A stretch of DNA of 64,000 bases from Rhodococcus rhodochrous (lineage in GTDB: Bacteria > Actinomycetota > Actinomycetes > Mycobacteriales > Mycobacteriaceae), in NCBI RefSeq assembly GCF_014854695.1, contig NZ_CP027557.1, positions 4,030,001 through 4,094,000 on the forward strand, written 5' to 3'. The position numbers and the translations under genes were made by a program. Below the pieces are notes generated by a model that did not search any database, was not told the DNA's origin, and saw only the letters and a list, made by a program, of their open reading frames with translations. This document shows, one piece after another, positions 17,025 to 29,958 of the stretch (positions are counted from its first letter, which is position 1; every line of letters begins with the position of its first letter).

Positions 17025-17519
17025 GTGACCGATGTCGAACGACTCGCCGCGACCGTCGAACAGCTGACCGAACGTGTCCGCCTGCTCGAGGACCGGATCG
17101 AGATCATGCAGCTCGTCGCCCAGTACGGACCCGCCGTCGACAGCGGTTCCGGCGACGCCGCTGCCGCGCTGTGGACCGAGGACGGACTCTTCGACGCCGT
17201 CCCCCAACGACGGATGGAGGGTCCCGCCGAGATCGCCGCCATGGTGCACGGACCCGGCCACCGCAGCCTCATCGAGAACGGATGCGGGCACGTCCTGACG
17301 GTTCCGCACATCGAGATCGACGGCGACGAGGCGACCGGCAGAAGCTACGCGCTCAACATCCGGTGGGACGCCGAGAACGACCTCTTCCGGGTCGCGCGAG
17401 TCTCCGCCAACACCTGGCGCTGGGTCCGCACCCCCGAGGGATGGCGGACCGCCGAACGCATCAATGCCAACCTCGACGGCACCCCCGCCCACCGCGAGAT
17501 GCTCGCACCGAAGCAATGA
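17025..17519 (+). CDS. SnoaL-like / NTF2-fold protein
   Basis: This 164-aa protein opens with a short coiled-coil helix (LAATVEQLTERVRLLEDRIE, residues 7-26) followed by an NTF2-like domain (MQLVAQYGPAVDSGSGDAAA, LWTEDGLFD, ANTWRWVRTPEGWRTAERI). Such domains serve as hydratases, dehydratases, isomerases or small-ligand binders; no catalytic role can be assigned here. The GTG start has an AGGAG 6-7 nt upstream. A strong bidirectional terminator separates it from rpoC. Confidence 0.78.
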   Translation: MTDVERLAATVEQLTERVRLLEDRIEIMQLVAQYGPAVDSGSGDAAAALWTEDGLFDAVPQRRMEGPAEIAAMVHGPGHRSLIENGCGHVLTVPHIEIDGDEATGRSYALNIRWDAENDLFRVARVSANTWRWVRTPEGWRTAERINANLDGTPAHREMLAPKQ

Positions 17520-17534
17520 CGGCCCCCCACACAT

Positions 17535-17578
17535 GACGAAGGCCCCGCCCCCGAAGAGAAGAGGGCGGGACCTTCGTC
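17535..17578. terminator. Bidirectional terminator hairpin between the SnoaL-like gene and rpoC
   Basis: The arms are 17535-17550 (GACGAAGGCCCCGCCC) and 17563-17578 (GGGCGGGACCTTCGTC), 16 bp with one mismatch, around a 12-nt loop. It lies between convergent genes, 16 bp after one stop and 19 bp from the other. Confidence 0.85.
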
Positions 17579-17596
17579 GTCTACTACGGCAGCGAA

Positions 17597-21568
<3,972 letters not shown>

Positions 21569-21634
21569 GTAACTTCCTTTCCCCTGTGCGGGTTGTATTG
21601 CTGCTAGTTGTCGCTATCGCTGCCGGGGCCCGAC

Positions 21635-21670
21635 GCGGTACGCGCCCGGTGGTGTCGGGGTGCGTACCGC
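21635..21670 (-). promoter_or_regulatory. Hairpin in the rpoB-rpoC spacer
   Basis: GCGGTACGC (21635-21643) and GCGTACCGC (21662-21670) form a perfect 9-bp stem, with further CCCG/CGGG pairing inside. It lies just after the rpoB stop and has no U-tract. It could be an RNA processing or pausing element. Confidence 0.45.
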
Positions 21671-21683
21671 ATCGGCTCGGCTC

Positions 21684-24600
21684 CTAGTTCGCGAGGTCGT
21701 CGACCGTGGCCGACTCGTTGCGGGAAAGGTTGATGCCCAGGTTGGCGGCCGCCCGCTCGAGGTCCTCGTCGTCGCCGTCGGCCATCGCGATGGCCGCGCC
21801 GTCGCTGGAGAGGACCTCCACGTTCAGGCACAGCGACTGGAGTTCCTTGAGGAGCACCTTGAACGACTCGGGGATACCCGGCTCGGGGATGTTCTCGCCC
21901 TTGACGATCGCCTCGTAGACCTTGACGCGACCGACCACGTCGTCGGACTTGATCGTGAGCAGCTCCTGGAGGGTGTAGGCGGCGCCGTAGGCCTGCATCG
22001 CCCAGCACTCCATCTCACCGAAGCGCTGACCACCGAACTGCGCCTTACCACCGAGCGGCTGCTGCGTGATCATCGAGTACGGACCGGTCGAACGCGCGTG
22101 GATCTTGTCGTCGACCAGGTGGTGCAGCTTGATGATGTACATGTAGCCGACCGACACCGGGTACGGGAACGGCTCGCCGGAGCGACCGTCGAACAGCGTC
22201 GCCTTGCCGTCGGGGCCGACCATGACCTCGCCGTCGCGGTTCGGCAGCGTCGAGGACAGCAGACCCGTCAGCTCCTCCTCGCGGGCACCGTCGAACACCG
22301 GCGTGGCGATGTTGGTGTCGGGCTCGGCGGCGAGCATCTCCTCGGAGAGGTTCTGTGCCCACTCGGGACGGCTGCCGTCGTCGGCCACCTGGATCTGCCA
22401 GCCGGCCTTGCCGATCCAGCCCAGGTGCGTCTCGAGGACCTGGCCGATGTTCATACGACGCGGAACACCGTGGGTGTTCAGGATGATGTCGACCGGGGTG
22501 CCGTCGGGCAGGAACGGCATGTCCTCCTGCGGGAGGATCTTGCCGATGACGCCCTTGTTGCCGTGGCGGCCGGCGAGCTTGTCGCCGTCCTGGATCTTGC
22601 GCTTCTGCGCCACGTACACGCGGACGAGCTCGTTGACACCCGGAGGCAGATCGTCGTCGTCCTCGCGCGAGAACACGCGAACACCGATGACCTTGCCGTT
22701 CTCACCGTGGGGCACCTTCAGCGAGGTGTCGCGGACCTCGCGCGCCTTCTCACCGAAGATCGCGCGGAGCAGGCGCTCCTCGGGGGTCAGCTCGGTCTCG
22801 CCCTTCGGCGTGACCTTGCCGACGAGGATGTCGCCGTCGCGGACCTCGGCACCGATGCGGACGATGCCACGCTCGTCGAGGTCGGCGAGGACCTCGTCGG
22901 AGACGTTCGGGATGTCGCGGGTGATCTCCTCGGCACCGAGCTTGGTGTCGCGGGCGTCGATCTCGTGCTCCTCGATGTGGATCGAGGTGAGCACGTCCTC
23001 CTCCACGAGGCGCTGCGACAGGATGATCGCGTCCTCGTAGTTGTGGCCCTCCCACGGCATGATCGCCACGAGCAGGTTCTTGCCGAGCGCCATCTCACCG
23101 TTCTCGGTGCAGGGGCCGTCGGCGAGGACCTGGCCGGACTCGACGCGCTGTCCCTCGTCCACGATCGGACGCTGGTTCGAGCAGGTGCCCTGGTTCGAAC
23201 GGTCGAACTTGCGCAGACGGTAGGTCTTGCGGGTTCCGTCGTCGGCCATGACGGTGATGAAGTCGGCGGAGACCTCTTCGATCACGCCGCTCTTCTCGGT
23301 GACGATGACGTCGCCGGCGTCGACGGCGGCACGCAGCTCCATGCCGGTGCCGACGATCGGCGACTCGCTACGCACCAGCGGGACGGCCTGACGCTGCATG
23401 TTCGCGCCCATGAGGGCACGGTTGGCGTCGTCGTGCTCGAGGAACGGGATCATCGCGGTCGCGACCGACACCATCTGGCGCGGCGAGACGTCCATGTACT
23501 CGACCTGGTCGGCGCCGACGTACTCGATCTCCGCACCCTTCTTACGGACGAGGACACGCTCGTCCGAGAAGCGGTTGTCGGAACCGATCGGCGAGTTGGC
23601 CTGCGCGATGAGGTAGCGGTCCTCCTCGTCGGCCGTGAGGTACTCGACCTCGTCGGTGACGACACCATCGACGACCTTGCGGTAGGGCGTCTCGATGAAG
23701 CCGAACGGGTTGACCCGCGCGTACACCGACAGCGAACCGATCAGGCCGATGTTCGGGCCTTCCGGGGTCTCGATCGGGCACATGCGGCCGTAGTGCGACG
23801 GGTGGACGTCGCGGACCTCGAGGCCGGCGCGCTCACGCGACAGACCGCCGGGGCCCAGCGCCGACAGACGACGCTTGTGCGTCAGGCCCGACAGCGGGTT
23901 GTTCTGGTCCATGAACTGCGAGAGCTGGGAGGTTCCGAAGAACTCCTTGATCGCGGCCACGACCGGACGGATGTTGATCAGGGTCTGCGGCGTGATCGCC
24001 TCGACGTCCTGGGTGGTCATGCGCTCACGGACCACGCGCTCCATGCGGGACAGGCCCACGCGGATCTGGTTCTGGATGAGCTCACCGACCGTGCGCAGAC
24101 GACGGTTGCCGAAGTGGTCGATGTCGTCGACCTCGACGGGAACCTCGACGCCGCCGGGGACGGTCATCTTGTTCTCGCCCGCGTGCAGACGCACGAGGTA
24201 CTCGATCGTGGCGACGATGTCTTCCTCGGTGAGGGTGGACGCCTCGATCGGCTGACCCGTGTTCAGGCCGAGCTTCTTGTTGATCTTGTAACGACCCACG
24301 CGCGCCAGGTCGTAGCGCTTGTCCTTGAAGAAGAGGTTCTCCAGCAGGGTCTGCGCGCTCTCCTTGGTCGGCGGCTCGCCCGGACGGAGCTTGCGGTAGA
24401 TGTCGAGGAGCGCCTCGTCGGTGCCCGCCGTGTTGTCCTTCTCGAGCGTCGACATCATGATCTCGGAGAACCCGAAACGCTCGACGATCTGCTCGGTGGA
24501 CCATCCCAGCGCCTTGAGCAGCACGGTGACCGGCTGACGGCGCTTGCGGTCGATACGCACACCGACGGTGTCGCGCTTGTCGACGTCGAACTCGAGCCAG

Positions 24601-25190
24601 GCACCGCGGCCCGGGATGACCTTGACGCTGTGCAGGTCCTTCTCGGTGCTCTTGTCGACATTCCTGTCGAAGTACACGCCCGGCGAACGGACGAGCTGGG
24701 ACACCACGACACGCTCGGTGCCGTTGATGATGAAGGTGCCCTTGTCGGTCATCATCGGGAAATCACCCATGAAGACCGTCTGGCTCTTGATCTCACCGGT
24801 GTTGTTGTTGATGAACTCGGCAGTGACGAACAGCGGAGCCGCGTACGTCATGTCCTTGTCCTTGCACTCCTCGACGGAGGCCTTGACCTCGTCGAAACGA
24901 GGATCGGAGAAGGACAGGGACATCGAACCCGAGAAATCCTCGATCGGCGAGAGCTCGTCGAGGATCTCCTCCAGGCCACCGACGACGTGACCGTCGCCGC
25001 GCTCGGCAGCCTTCGCGCGCCAGCGCTCCGAGCCGATCAACCATTCGAAGGAATCGGTCTGTAGATCGAGGAGCCCGGGAACTTCGAGGGGTTCGCGAAT
25101 CTTCGCGAACGACACCCTCGTCGGGGCTCCGGGGATTCCGGCTACTGCCTTGGTCTGGCTAGAGACTGCCAAGATGCGTCCTTCCAGCAC
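21684..25190 (-). CDS. rpoB: DNA-directed RNA polymerase subunit beta
   Basis: This is the 1168-aa beta subunit of RNA polymerase. The start [14 protein letters not shown] parallels the mycobacterial N-terminus. The rifampicin-resistance region (about residues 419-445) is wild type, containing [17 protein letters not shown] followed by [11 protein letters not shown], so the usual His and Ser resistance sites are unchanged. Only one rpoB is visible here; some actinomycetes carry a second copy elsewhere. A probable sigma-A-type promoter lies about 180 bp upstream. The gene precedes rpoC, as is universal. Confidence 0.98.
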   Translation of the reverse strand: MLEGRILAVSSQTKAVAGIPGAPTRVSFAKIREPLEVPGLLDLQTDSFEWLIGSERWRAKAAERGDGHVVGGLEEILDELSPIEDFSGSMSLSFSDPRFDEVKASVEECKDKDMTYAAPLFVTAEFINNNTGEIKSQTVFMGDFPMMTDKGTFIINGTERVVVSQLVRSPGVYFDRNVDKSTEKDLHSVKVIPGRGAWLEFDVDKRDTVGVRIDRKRRQPVTVLLKALGWSTEQIVERFGFSEIMMSTLEKDNTAGTDEALLDIYRKLRPGEPPTKESAQTLLENLFFKDKRYDLARVGRYKINKKLGLNTGQPIEASTLTEEDIVATIEYLVRLHAGENKMTVPGGVEVPVEVDDIDHFGNRRLRTVGELIQNQIRVGLSRMERVVRERMTTQDVEAITPQTLINIRPVVAAIKEFFGTSQLSQFMDQNNPLSGLTHKRRLSALGPGGLSRERAGLEVRDVHPSHYGRMCPIETPEGPNIGLIGSLSVYARVNPFGFIETPYRKVVDGVVTDEVEYLTADEEDRYLIAQANSPIGSDNRFSDERVLVRKKGAEIEYVGADQVEYMDVSPRQMVSVATAMIPFLEHDDANRALMGANMQRQAVPLVRSESPIVGTGMELRAAVDAGDVIVTEKSGVIEEVSADFITVMADDGTRKTYRLRKFDRSNQGTCSNQRPIVDEGQRVESGQVLADGPCTENGEMALGKNLLVAIMPWEGHNYEDAIILSQRLVEEDVLTSIHIEEHEIDARDTKLGAEEITRDIPNVSDEVLADLDERGIVRIGAEVRDGDILVGKVTPKGETELTPEERLLRAIFGEKAREVRDTSLKVPHGENGKVIGVRVFSREDDDDLPPGVNELVRVYVAQKRKIQDGDKLAGRHGNKGVIGKILPQEDMPFLPDGTPVDIILNTHGVPRRMNIGQVLETHLGWIGKAGWQIQVADDGSRPEWAQNLSEEMLAAEPDTNIATPVFDGAREEELTGLLSSTLPNRDGEVMVGPDGKATLFDGRSGEPFPYPVSVGYMYIIKLHHLVDDKIHARSTGPYSMITQQPLGGKAQFGGQRFGEMECWAMQAYGAAYTLQELLTIKSDDVVGRVKVYEAIVKGENIPEPGIPESFKVLLKELQSLCLNVEVLSSDGAAIAMADGDDEDLERAAANLGINLSRNESATVDDLAN

Positions 25191-25579
25191 CTCACGCGGG
25201 CCGCTCCAACCGGTGCGACCGCCGCTGTACCTGCTTCTTCATGTGGGGCGTTTTCGCTGGTCGCAACCCGAACGAGAACCCCACCGACGCACCGAAACGG
25301 TCTCGCCCGAAAGGGCGAATTCCGACTCGACGATCAGAAGGTGAACAGGAGGCAGCCAGCGCAAAGAACTAACCTACACCTGAGTAGGCGAAATGTCCAC
25401 AGGGGTGCCTCAAAGAAACCTGGCAAACGACCTCGAGCGGCTCACGAGGAAGCCTTCAGTCGAACAGGCGTACCGATAGAGTGACCCCTCGCGTCGCCTG
25501 CGTCAAGACTGCGAGTCCGGAACGATCTGCGCGTCGCGGCCGCGGACGCTCCCGGTGAGGGGGCGATCCGCAGCCGTCG
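25191..25579. other. Region between the mce tail and rpoB: promoter and leader
   Basis: I see no credible gene in these 389 bp. They hold the rpoB promoter at 25371-25399 and a leader of roughly 170 nt. The leader includes a small hairpin (TCGCCC-GAAA-GGGCGA as written on the plus strand, 25303-25318). Beyond the promoter, toward the mce-associated gene, I find no clear terminator. Confidence 0.6.
25371..25399 (-). promoter_or_regulatory. Probable rpoB promoter
   Basis: On the minus strand TGGACA (25394-25399) and TAGGTT (25371-25376) are separated by exactly 17 bp, close to the housekeeping sigma consensus. A transcript would start near 25364, leaving a leader of about 174 nt before the rpoB start. 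Confidence 0.6.
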
Positions 25580-26482
25580 TCACCGGTCGCGGATCTCCGA
25601 GACCAGCCATCGTCCGTCCGACTTCTCCATCCTCACCAACAGCGGTGCGGCCGCGCTCCCCTGGGCGATCCCGTCGCCGGTGGCGCTGACGTTGATGTAG
25701 GCGGCGACCTCGGCGCGGGTGTCGTCGAGCATCGTCGCGCCGATGTGCTCGACCATCACCTCGGTGACCGTGCGGGTGTCGATCGCGGCCTTCTTGGTGA
25801 CGTCCGCAGTCGAGTCGAACTCCTCGAGCCGCTCCGGGGTCAGCAACTCCCGGATCCGGCCGAAGTCCTCGTCGATGGTGCGGTAGTCGTAGCCGTGCAT
25901 GGTCTCGATCGCGACCTTCGCGGCCTCGGTGACCTCGCGCGTCTCCGCGGTGTCGACCCACGCGATGTTCGAGACCTCGGCGCCGGGACGGAAGGCGGCG
26001 ACCGCGGCGATCACCGCGAGCACCACCGCCACCGCACCGACGACGATCACCGGGCGCCATCCACCGGAGGCGCGCGACCCGCCGTCGTCACCGGCGGGAG
26101 GCTCGGGCGGATCCACCGGCTCGGCCGGAGACTCCGTCGGGTGCTCTGCGGGAGTTCCGTCGCCGGCCGCCGGGGCCGGCTTCTCCTGCTTCTCGTCCTG
26201 CTTGTCGAGCGTCACCTCGGAGGGTCGCGACTGCTCGGCAGAAGTTTCCTCGGCAGGCTTTTCCCCTGCCCGGGTCGGGCGTTCGTCCTCTGCCCGGGTC
26301 GGGCGTTCGTCCTCTGCCCGGGTCGGGCGTTCGTCCTCTGCCCGGGTCGGGCGTTCGTCCTCTGCCCGGGTCGGGCGTTCATCCTCTGCCGGAGTCATCC
26401 GAGGCGGTCGGGACGTGCCGGCGACCTTCGGCCGACGGCGCGGGGGCCCACTGGGGCCGGTCTTCCGTCGCTGCGGGGGCAC
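25580..26482 (-). CDS. Mce-associated membrane protein with 8-residue repeats
   Basis: This is a 300-aa protein in the position of Mce-associated (Mas) proteins. Residues 1-140 are cytoplasmic, charged and Pro-rich, and contain five RAEDERPT units encoded by a 24-bp tandem repeat. A single membrane helix (PVIVVGAVAVVLAVIAAVAA) follows, then a Mas-type extracytoplasmic domain ending VRMEKSDGRWLVSEIRDR. Mas proteins are thought to assist the Mce transporter. I chose GTG 26482, which has GGAG 8-9 nt upstream. The bases between this start and the previous stop encode a separate 10-codon ORF, so a frameshifted, longer original start is possible. The frame is also open further upstream, within the repeats of the previous gene. 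Confidence 0.78.
   Translation of the reverse strand: MPPQRRKTGPSGPPRRRPKVAGTSRPPRMTPAEDERPTRAEDERPTRAEDERPTRAEDERPTRAEDERPTRAGEKPAEETSAEQSRPSEVTLDKQDEKQEKPAPAAGDGTPAEHPTESPAEPVDPPEPPAGDDGGSRASGGWRPVIVVGAVAVVLAVIAAVAAFRPGAEVSNIAWVDTAETREVTEAAKVAIETMHGYDYRTIDEDFGRIRELLTPERLEEFDSTADVTKKAAIDTRTVTEVMVEHIGATMLDDTRAEVAAYINVSATGDGIAQGSAAAPLLVRMEKSDGRWLVSEIRDR
26266..26385. repeat. Five-copy 24-bp in-frame tandem repeat
   Basis: The units start at 26266, 26290, 26314, 26338 and 26362. They are identical except one G-to-A change in the last. Each encodes one 8-residue RAEDERPT block in the cytoplasmic part of the second Mce-associated protein. Copy number can change without breaking the frame. Confidence 0.95.
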
Positions 26483-26514
26483 TACACGTTCTCCTTCGTC
26501 GACTTGCCGAACAT
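26482..26514 (-). other. 10-codon ORF bridging the two Mce-associated genes
   Basis: ATG at 26512 overlaps the stop of the upstream gene (TGATG). The ORF reads MFGKSTKENV, then TAG, whose last G begins the GTG start of the next gene (TAGTG). It could be a coupling mini-ORF. It may equally be the displaced N-terminus of the next protein after a single-base change, since MFGKSTKENV followed by PPQRRKTG reads naturally. Confidence 0.5.
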
Positions 26515-27326
26515 CACGGACCCGCCTCGCCCTCGGGCGCGGGCGCCCCGGTATCTCCCGGCGCGGGCGCCCCGGTATCTCCCGGCGCGGGCGCCCCGGT
26601 ATCTCCCGGCGCGGGCGCCCCGGTATCTCCCGGCTCGGGCGCCCCGGAATCTCCGGGCGCGGGCGCCCCGGAATCTCCGGGCGCGGGCTGCGCGCCGGGA
26701 TCGGAGGCCGGCGCACCGGGGACCGGTCCCGACTCCATCTCGACGGAGGCGAGCGGTTCGATGGTCTCGGCCTTCCACACGTCGCCGTCCTTGCGCAGCG
26801 ACACGAGCACCGGGACCTTGTTGGTCACGAAGTACTCGGGGGTCTGGGTGCGCACGGCCAGGACGACGAGCGCCTTGCCCAGATCGTCGTCGGTGTTGAG
26901 TTCGGTGAGCGTTCCGAACAGCACCTCGGCCGACATGCTGGTGCCGGTCTCCGCGACCCGGGCCCGGATGTCCTCCTCGGTCGCCGCGAGATCGTTGCGC
27001 AGGGCGTCGCCGGTGATCGACGATCGCATGTTCTCGATCGACAGGTCGACGTCGTTCGCGTCGACGCTGTTCAGGTTGACGGCCGCCTGCATGGCTCCCG
27101 AGAGCGCGGCGTCGCGCGCCTCGGCAGCCGAGCGGTCCACCAGGAGCGCACGCCCCCAGCCGTAGCCGAACCACACCGCCGCCGCGAGGGCGACGACGGC
27201 GAGCACCGAGACGACGGCGAGGGCCGCCCTGCGTGCCCCGCCCGGTCCCCGCCCGTCCGCGGACGAGTTGCCGTCGGCGGAGGGAGGTGGGGTGGGCGGA
27301 GCGTCGGAGGAAATTGGTGCACTCAC
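26514..27326 (-). CDS. Mce-associated membrane protein with Pro/Ala/Gly/Asp repeat tail
   Basis: This 270-aa protein has a cytoplasmic Pro/Ser-rich N-terminus, one membrane helix (AALAVVSVLAVVALAAAVWF, about residues 34-53), and a Mas-type outer domain (EARDAALSGAMQAAVNLNSV, then EYFVTNKVPVLVSLRKDGDV). It ends in a low-complexity tail of about six GAPAPGDT units encoded by a 24-bp repeat. The tail probably spans cell wall or is simply disordered. The GTG start is 20 bp after mceF, so it belongs to the mce transcript. The function is inferred only from position and family. Confidence 0.8.
   Translation of the reverse strand: MSAPISSDAPPTPPPSADGNSSADGRGPGGARRAALAVVSVLAVVALAAAVWFGYGWGRALLVDRSAAEARDAALSGAMQAAVNLNSVDANDVDLSIENMRSSITGDALRNDLAATEEDIRARVAETGTSMSAEVLFGTLTELNTDDDLGKALVVLAVRTQTPEYFVTNKVPVLVSLRKDGDVWKAETIEPLASVEMESGPVPGAPASDPGAQPAPGDSGAPAPGDSGAPEPGDTGAPAPGDTGAPAPGDTGAPAPGDTGAPAPEGEAGP
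26536..26679. repeat. Six-copy 24-bp in-frame tandem repeat
   Basis: The units start at 26536, 26560, 26584, 26608, 26632 and 26656. The first four are identical and the last two carry a few changes. Each encodes one 8-residue GAPAPGDT or GDS block at the C-terminus of the first Mce-associated protein. The sequence is unrelated to the 24-bp array in the next gene. Confidence 0.95.
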
Positions 27327-27346
27327 TCCACAAACCTACTAACTGC

Positions 27347-28594
27347 TCACTTCGGGGTGACTCCGAGCAACGGCGCGAGCTGCGTCGCGATCGGATTCAG
27401 GTTGAGCTTGTCGGGGTCCTTCTTCGGCTTGAAATCCCAGGGCTGGATCGTGTTCGGATCGGCGAAGACGATGCGGTTCGCGCTGCGTACGCCGGTGACA
27501 CTGCCCTGCGGCACCTCGCACGAGGCGTTCGTGTTGAACGGGAAGTCCTGCTGGGTCTCGTCGAAGTTCGGATCCTGCGCGCGCATCTGCGCGAGGATCT
27601 CCTGCGTCCCCTCGTACCCGATGGTGCACGAAGGCGGATTGTTGGTCTCGAGCACGATGCCCTGACGCACCGCGCCGTCGCCCGGAGCGACCGTACTCGC
27701 ACTGCCCGCGACGGCGGGAAGGAAGGCCAGCAGCGGCTGCAGAGCGATCGACTGCGGGGCTGCCGCTTCCGCCACCGCCGCGAGATTGGCGAGGTCGGTG
27801 GTCAGGCCCGGGCCGGAGCCCTCGATCAGCTGGGAGAGCTGGTCGCTCGCATCGGTGCCGGTGTCGATCAGGCGCCGCAGATCGGGGTCGCTGTCGCGAA
27901 GCTGCGCGGTCACCAGATCCAGATCCGAGCTGAACTGCTGGATCGCCGACGACTGGTCGGACTGCGTGTCGAGCACCGTGAGGCTGTCGCGGATGAGCGT
28001 GACGGTCTGCGGCAGGTATTCGGTGCCCTTCTCGCTGAGACCGGCGAGCGCGTCGACGAGCACCTGCAGGTCGTCGCCGCGGCCGTCGAAGGCCGCGCCG
28101 AGCTCGGTGACGACGGTGCGCAGCGGCTCGAGCGGAACCGAGTACACGAGGTCGTTCGTGCTCAACAGCAGGTCTTCGACCGGCGTGGGCAGATCGTCCT
28201 CGGTGCCCTCGATGACGGAGCCCTGTTCGAGATAGGGACCCTCGTCGTTCGGTGGCTGCAGATCGACGTACTGCTCACCGATCGCCGACCGGTTCGCCAC
28301 GACCGGTCGCGCCGACGCCGGGATCTGCGGGCCACCGTTGTCGAGGCGCAACTCGACATTGATGCCGTCGTCCGTGAGGGTCATCGGCCCGACGCGGCCC
28401 ACCGGCACACCGCGGTAGGTGACCTCGGCGTTCGGGAAGATGCCGCCGCCGGTGGGGAACCGCGCGTCGACGGTGTACTGGCCGAAGCCCATGAGGTTGT
28501 CGAGCCGCACATACCGGGCACCGACGAACACGATGCCGAGCAGCGCGATGACCACGAACAGCGCGAGCTGCACTTTCACAAGGCGCGATCTCAC
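27347..28594 (-). CDS. mceF: Mce family protein MceF
   Basis: This is the last of six Mce substrate-binding subunits, 415 aa. An N-terminal membrane anchor (VQLALFVVIALLGIVFVGAR) precedes the MlaD/Mce domain (VDARFPTGGGIFPNAEVTYR near residue 42) and a long helical region that forms the lipid tunnel. The gene starts at GTG overlapping the mceE stop by 4 nt (GTGA). Mce proteins assemble as a hexameric needle above the YrbE permease pair, energised by MceG, and import lipids. The C-terminal 100 residues hold two Cys (PPSCTIGYEG, NASCEVPQG) that could pair. Confidence 0.9.
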   Translation of the reverse strand: MRSRLVKVQLALFVVIALLGIVFVGARYVRLDNLMGFGQYTVDARFPTGGGIFPNAEVTYRGVPVGRVGPMTLTDDGINVELRLDNGGPQIPASARPVVANRSAIGEQYVDLQPPNDEGPYLEQGSVIEGTEDDLPTPVEDLLLSTNDLVYSVPLEPLRTVVTELGAAFDGRGDDLQVLVDALAGLSEKGTEYLPQTVTLIRDSLTVLDTQSDQSSAIQQFSSDLDLVTAQLRDSDPDLRRLIDTGTDASDQLSQLIEGSGPGLTTDLANLAAVAEAAAPQSIALQPLLAFLPAVAGSASTVAPGDGAVRQGIVLETNNPPSCTIGYEGTQEILAQMRAQDPNFDETQQDFPFNTNASCEVPQGSVTGVRSANRIVFADPNTIQPWDFKPKKDPDKLNLNPIATQLAPLLGVTPK

Positions 28595-29958
28595 TGCCCA
28601 CCCCCGAGTCCGAGCTGATTCAGCAAACCTTCCAGCGGCCCCGGCGGCGGGGCATCGTCGCCCTCGGTGCCGGTGCCGGTGCCGGTGTCCGTGTCCGTGT
28701 CCGCGCCGGCCTCGGTGACCCCCGGGATCTCGATGCCGTCGGGCAGCGACACCCCTTCGGGCAGCGTCACCCCTTCGGGCAGGGTCACACCGGGCAGACG
28801 CGGAGTGGGAAGCACCGGCAGCAACGACACGGTGGGCCAGCCCGGGGCAGGTCCGTTCCCGTCGTAGTACGGGTTGGACGGGTCGACGAGCGGCTTCGGA
28901 TTGCCGAACTTCGGCTGGCGGTAGACCGGGTCGCCCTGACCCACACCGAGCGCGGCCAGCGCGTTGCCGATCTGCAGGTCGACGACGAGGAAGAGGTTCA
29001 CCGAGTTGCCCAGCGCGACCTTTTCGACACCGTCCGGGAACGGCACCGTGGGCACGAAGGCGAGCGCCTCGACGAGGTCGTCGCCCGACGCCGCGAGTGC
29101 CTGGAGGGTCGGGCGCAGCGCCAGGAGGTCGGCGATCAGATCCTCCTTGGACTGATCGAGGACGTCGACACCTGCGGTGCCGAGCCGGTCGAGCTGGCCG
29201 AGCAGCTGCGTCAGCTGCGGCCGCTGCTGCTCGAGCACCTCGGTTGCGACCGGCAGTTCGTCGAGCACGGCGGCGATCTTGTCGTTCTGCTCCGCGACCC
29301 GCACCGTGAGCTCGTCGAGTCCGTCGAGCGCCCGGGTGATGTCGTCGCGTTGCTGTTCGAGACCGGTGATCAGGGTCTCGGCCTGCTCGATGAGGCTGCG
29401 CGTGGTTCCCTCGCGGCCGTCGAAGGCCGTCGACAACTCGCTGACGATCGGCGCGAGCTGGCCGACACCGCCACCGTTGAGCAGCAGCGACAGCGCGCCG
29501 AGCACCGGTTCGAGTTCGGTGGCGTGCCGGGTGCGGTCGAGCGGGATCACGTCGCCGTCGGCGAGCCGACCAGTCGGGGGCTCGTCCTCCGGAGGCGTGA
29601 GCTGCACGAACTTCTCACCGAGCAGACTCGACTGTTCGACGCTCGCGAGCGCGTTCGCCGGCAGGTCGACACTCGAGTCGAGCACGATGCCGACGTCGGC
29701 GGTCCATCCGAAATCGGATGCGACCGAAATCGATTCGACGCGCCCGACCGGCACACCGTCGACCTTCACGCTCGACTGCGGAACCAGGTCGAGCACGTCG
29801 TCGAACTGGATGGACAGACGGATCGGATCGCTACCCACATCGGCGCCGCCGGGCAACGGGACGTCGGACAGACCTCCGCACCCCGTGACCGTCACCGCGA
29901 CCACGCACGCGGCCGCTCCGAAGACACCTGTGCGGCCCATCCTCTTCGCGCCGCTCAC
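28591..29958 (-). CDS. mceE: Mce family lipoprotein MceE
   Basis: This 455-aa subunit occupies the MceE position and is a lipoprotein (LprN-like). The signal MGRTGVFGAAACVVAVTVTGC places the lipidated Cys near residue 27, followed by the Mce domain (DVLDLVPQSSVKVDGVPVGR). The C-terminal 70 residues are Pro/Gly-rich, with LPEGVT-type repeats and a DTDTDTGTGTGT run encoded by 6-nt units. The GTG start overlaps the mceD stop by 4 nt; ATG 29940 is an alternative that keeps the signal peptide. Confidence 0.9.
   Translation of the reverse strand: MSGAKRMGRTGVFGAAACVVAVTVTGCGGLSDVPLPGGADVGSDPIRLSIQFDDVLDLVPQSSVKVDGVPVGRVESISVASDFGWTADVGIVLDSSVDLPANALASVEQSSLLGEKFVQLTPPEDEPPTGRLADGDVIPLDRTRHATELEPVLGALSLLLNGGGVGQLAPIVSELSTAFDGREGTTRSLIEQAETLITGLEQQRDDITRALDGLDELTVRVAEQNDKIAAVLDELPVATEVLEQQRPQLTQLLGQLDRLGTAGVDVLDQSKEDLIADLLALRPTLQALAASGDDLVEALAFVPTVPFPDGVEKVALGNSVNLFLVVDLQIGNALAALGVGQGDPVYRQPKFGNPKPLVDPSNPYYDGNGPAPGWPTVSLLPVLPTPRLPGVTLPEGVTLPEGVSLPDGIEIPGVTEAGADTDTDTGTGTGTEGDDAPPPGPLEGLLNQLGLGGGQ

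Noticed and set aside
21660-25064. Open frame of about 1130 codons on the plus strand opposite rpoB
   Set aside because: Same reason: the composition mirrors rpoB codons and no domain is visible.
21684-25190. Rifampicin-resistance allele of rpoB
   Set aside because: The resistance-determining region reads as the usual sensitive sequence, including the His and Ser hot spots.
26266-26679. CRISPR-like regular repeats
   Set aside because: The units are contiguous with no spacers, the period is exactly 24 bp, and they are in-frame parts of two genes.
28667-28705. Short GGTGCC/GGTGTCC-type repeat in mceE as a phase-variable switch
   Set aside because: The repeat unit is six bases, so slippage would add or remove two residues and not change the frame.
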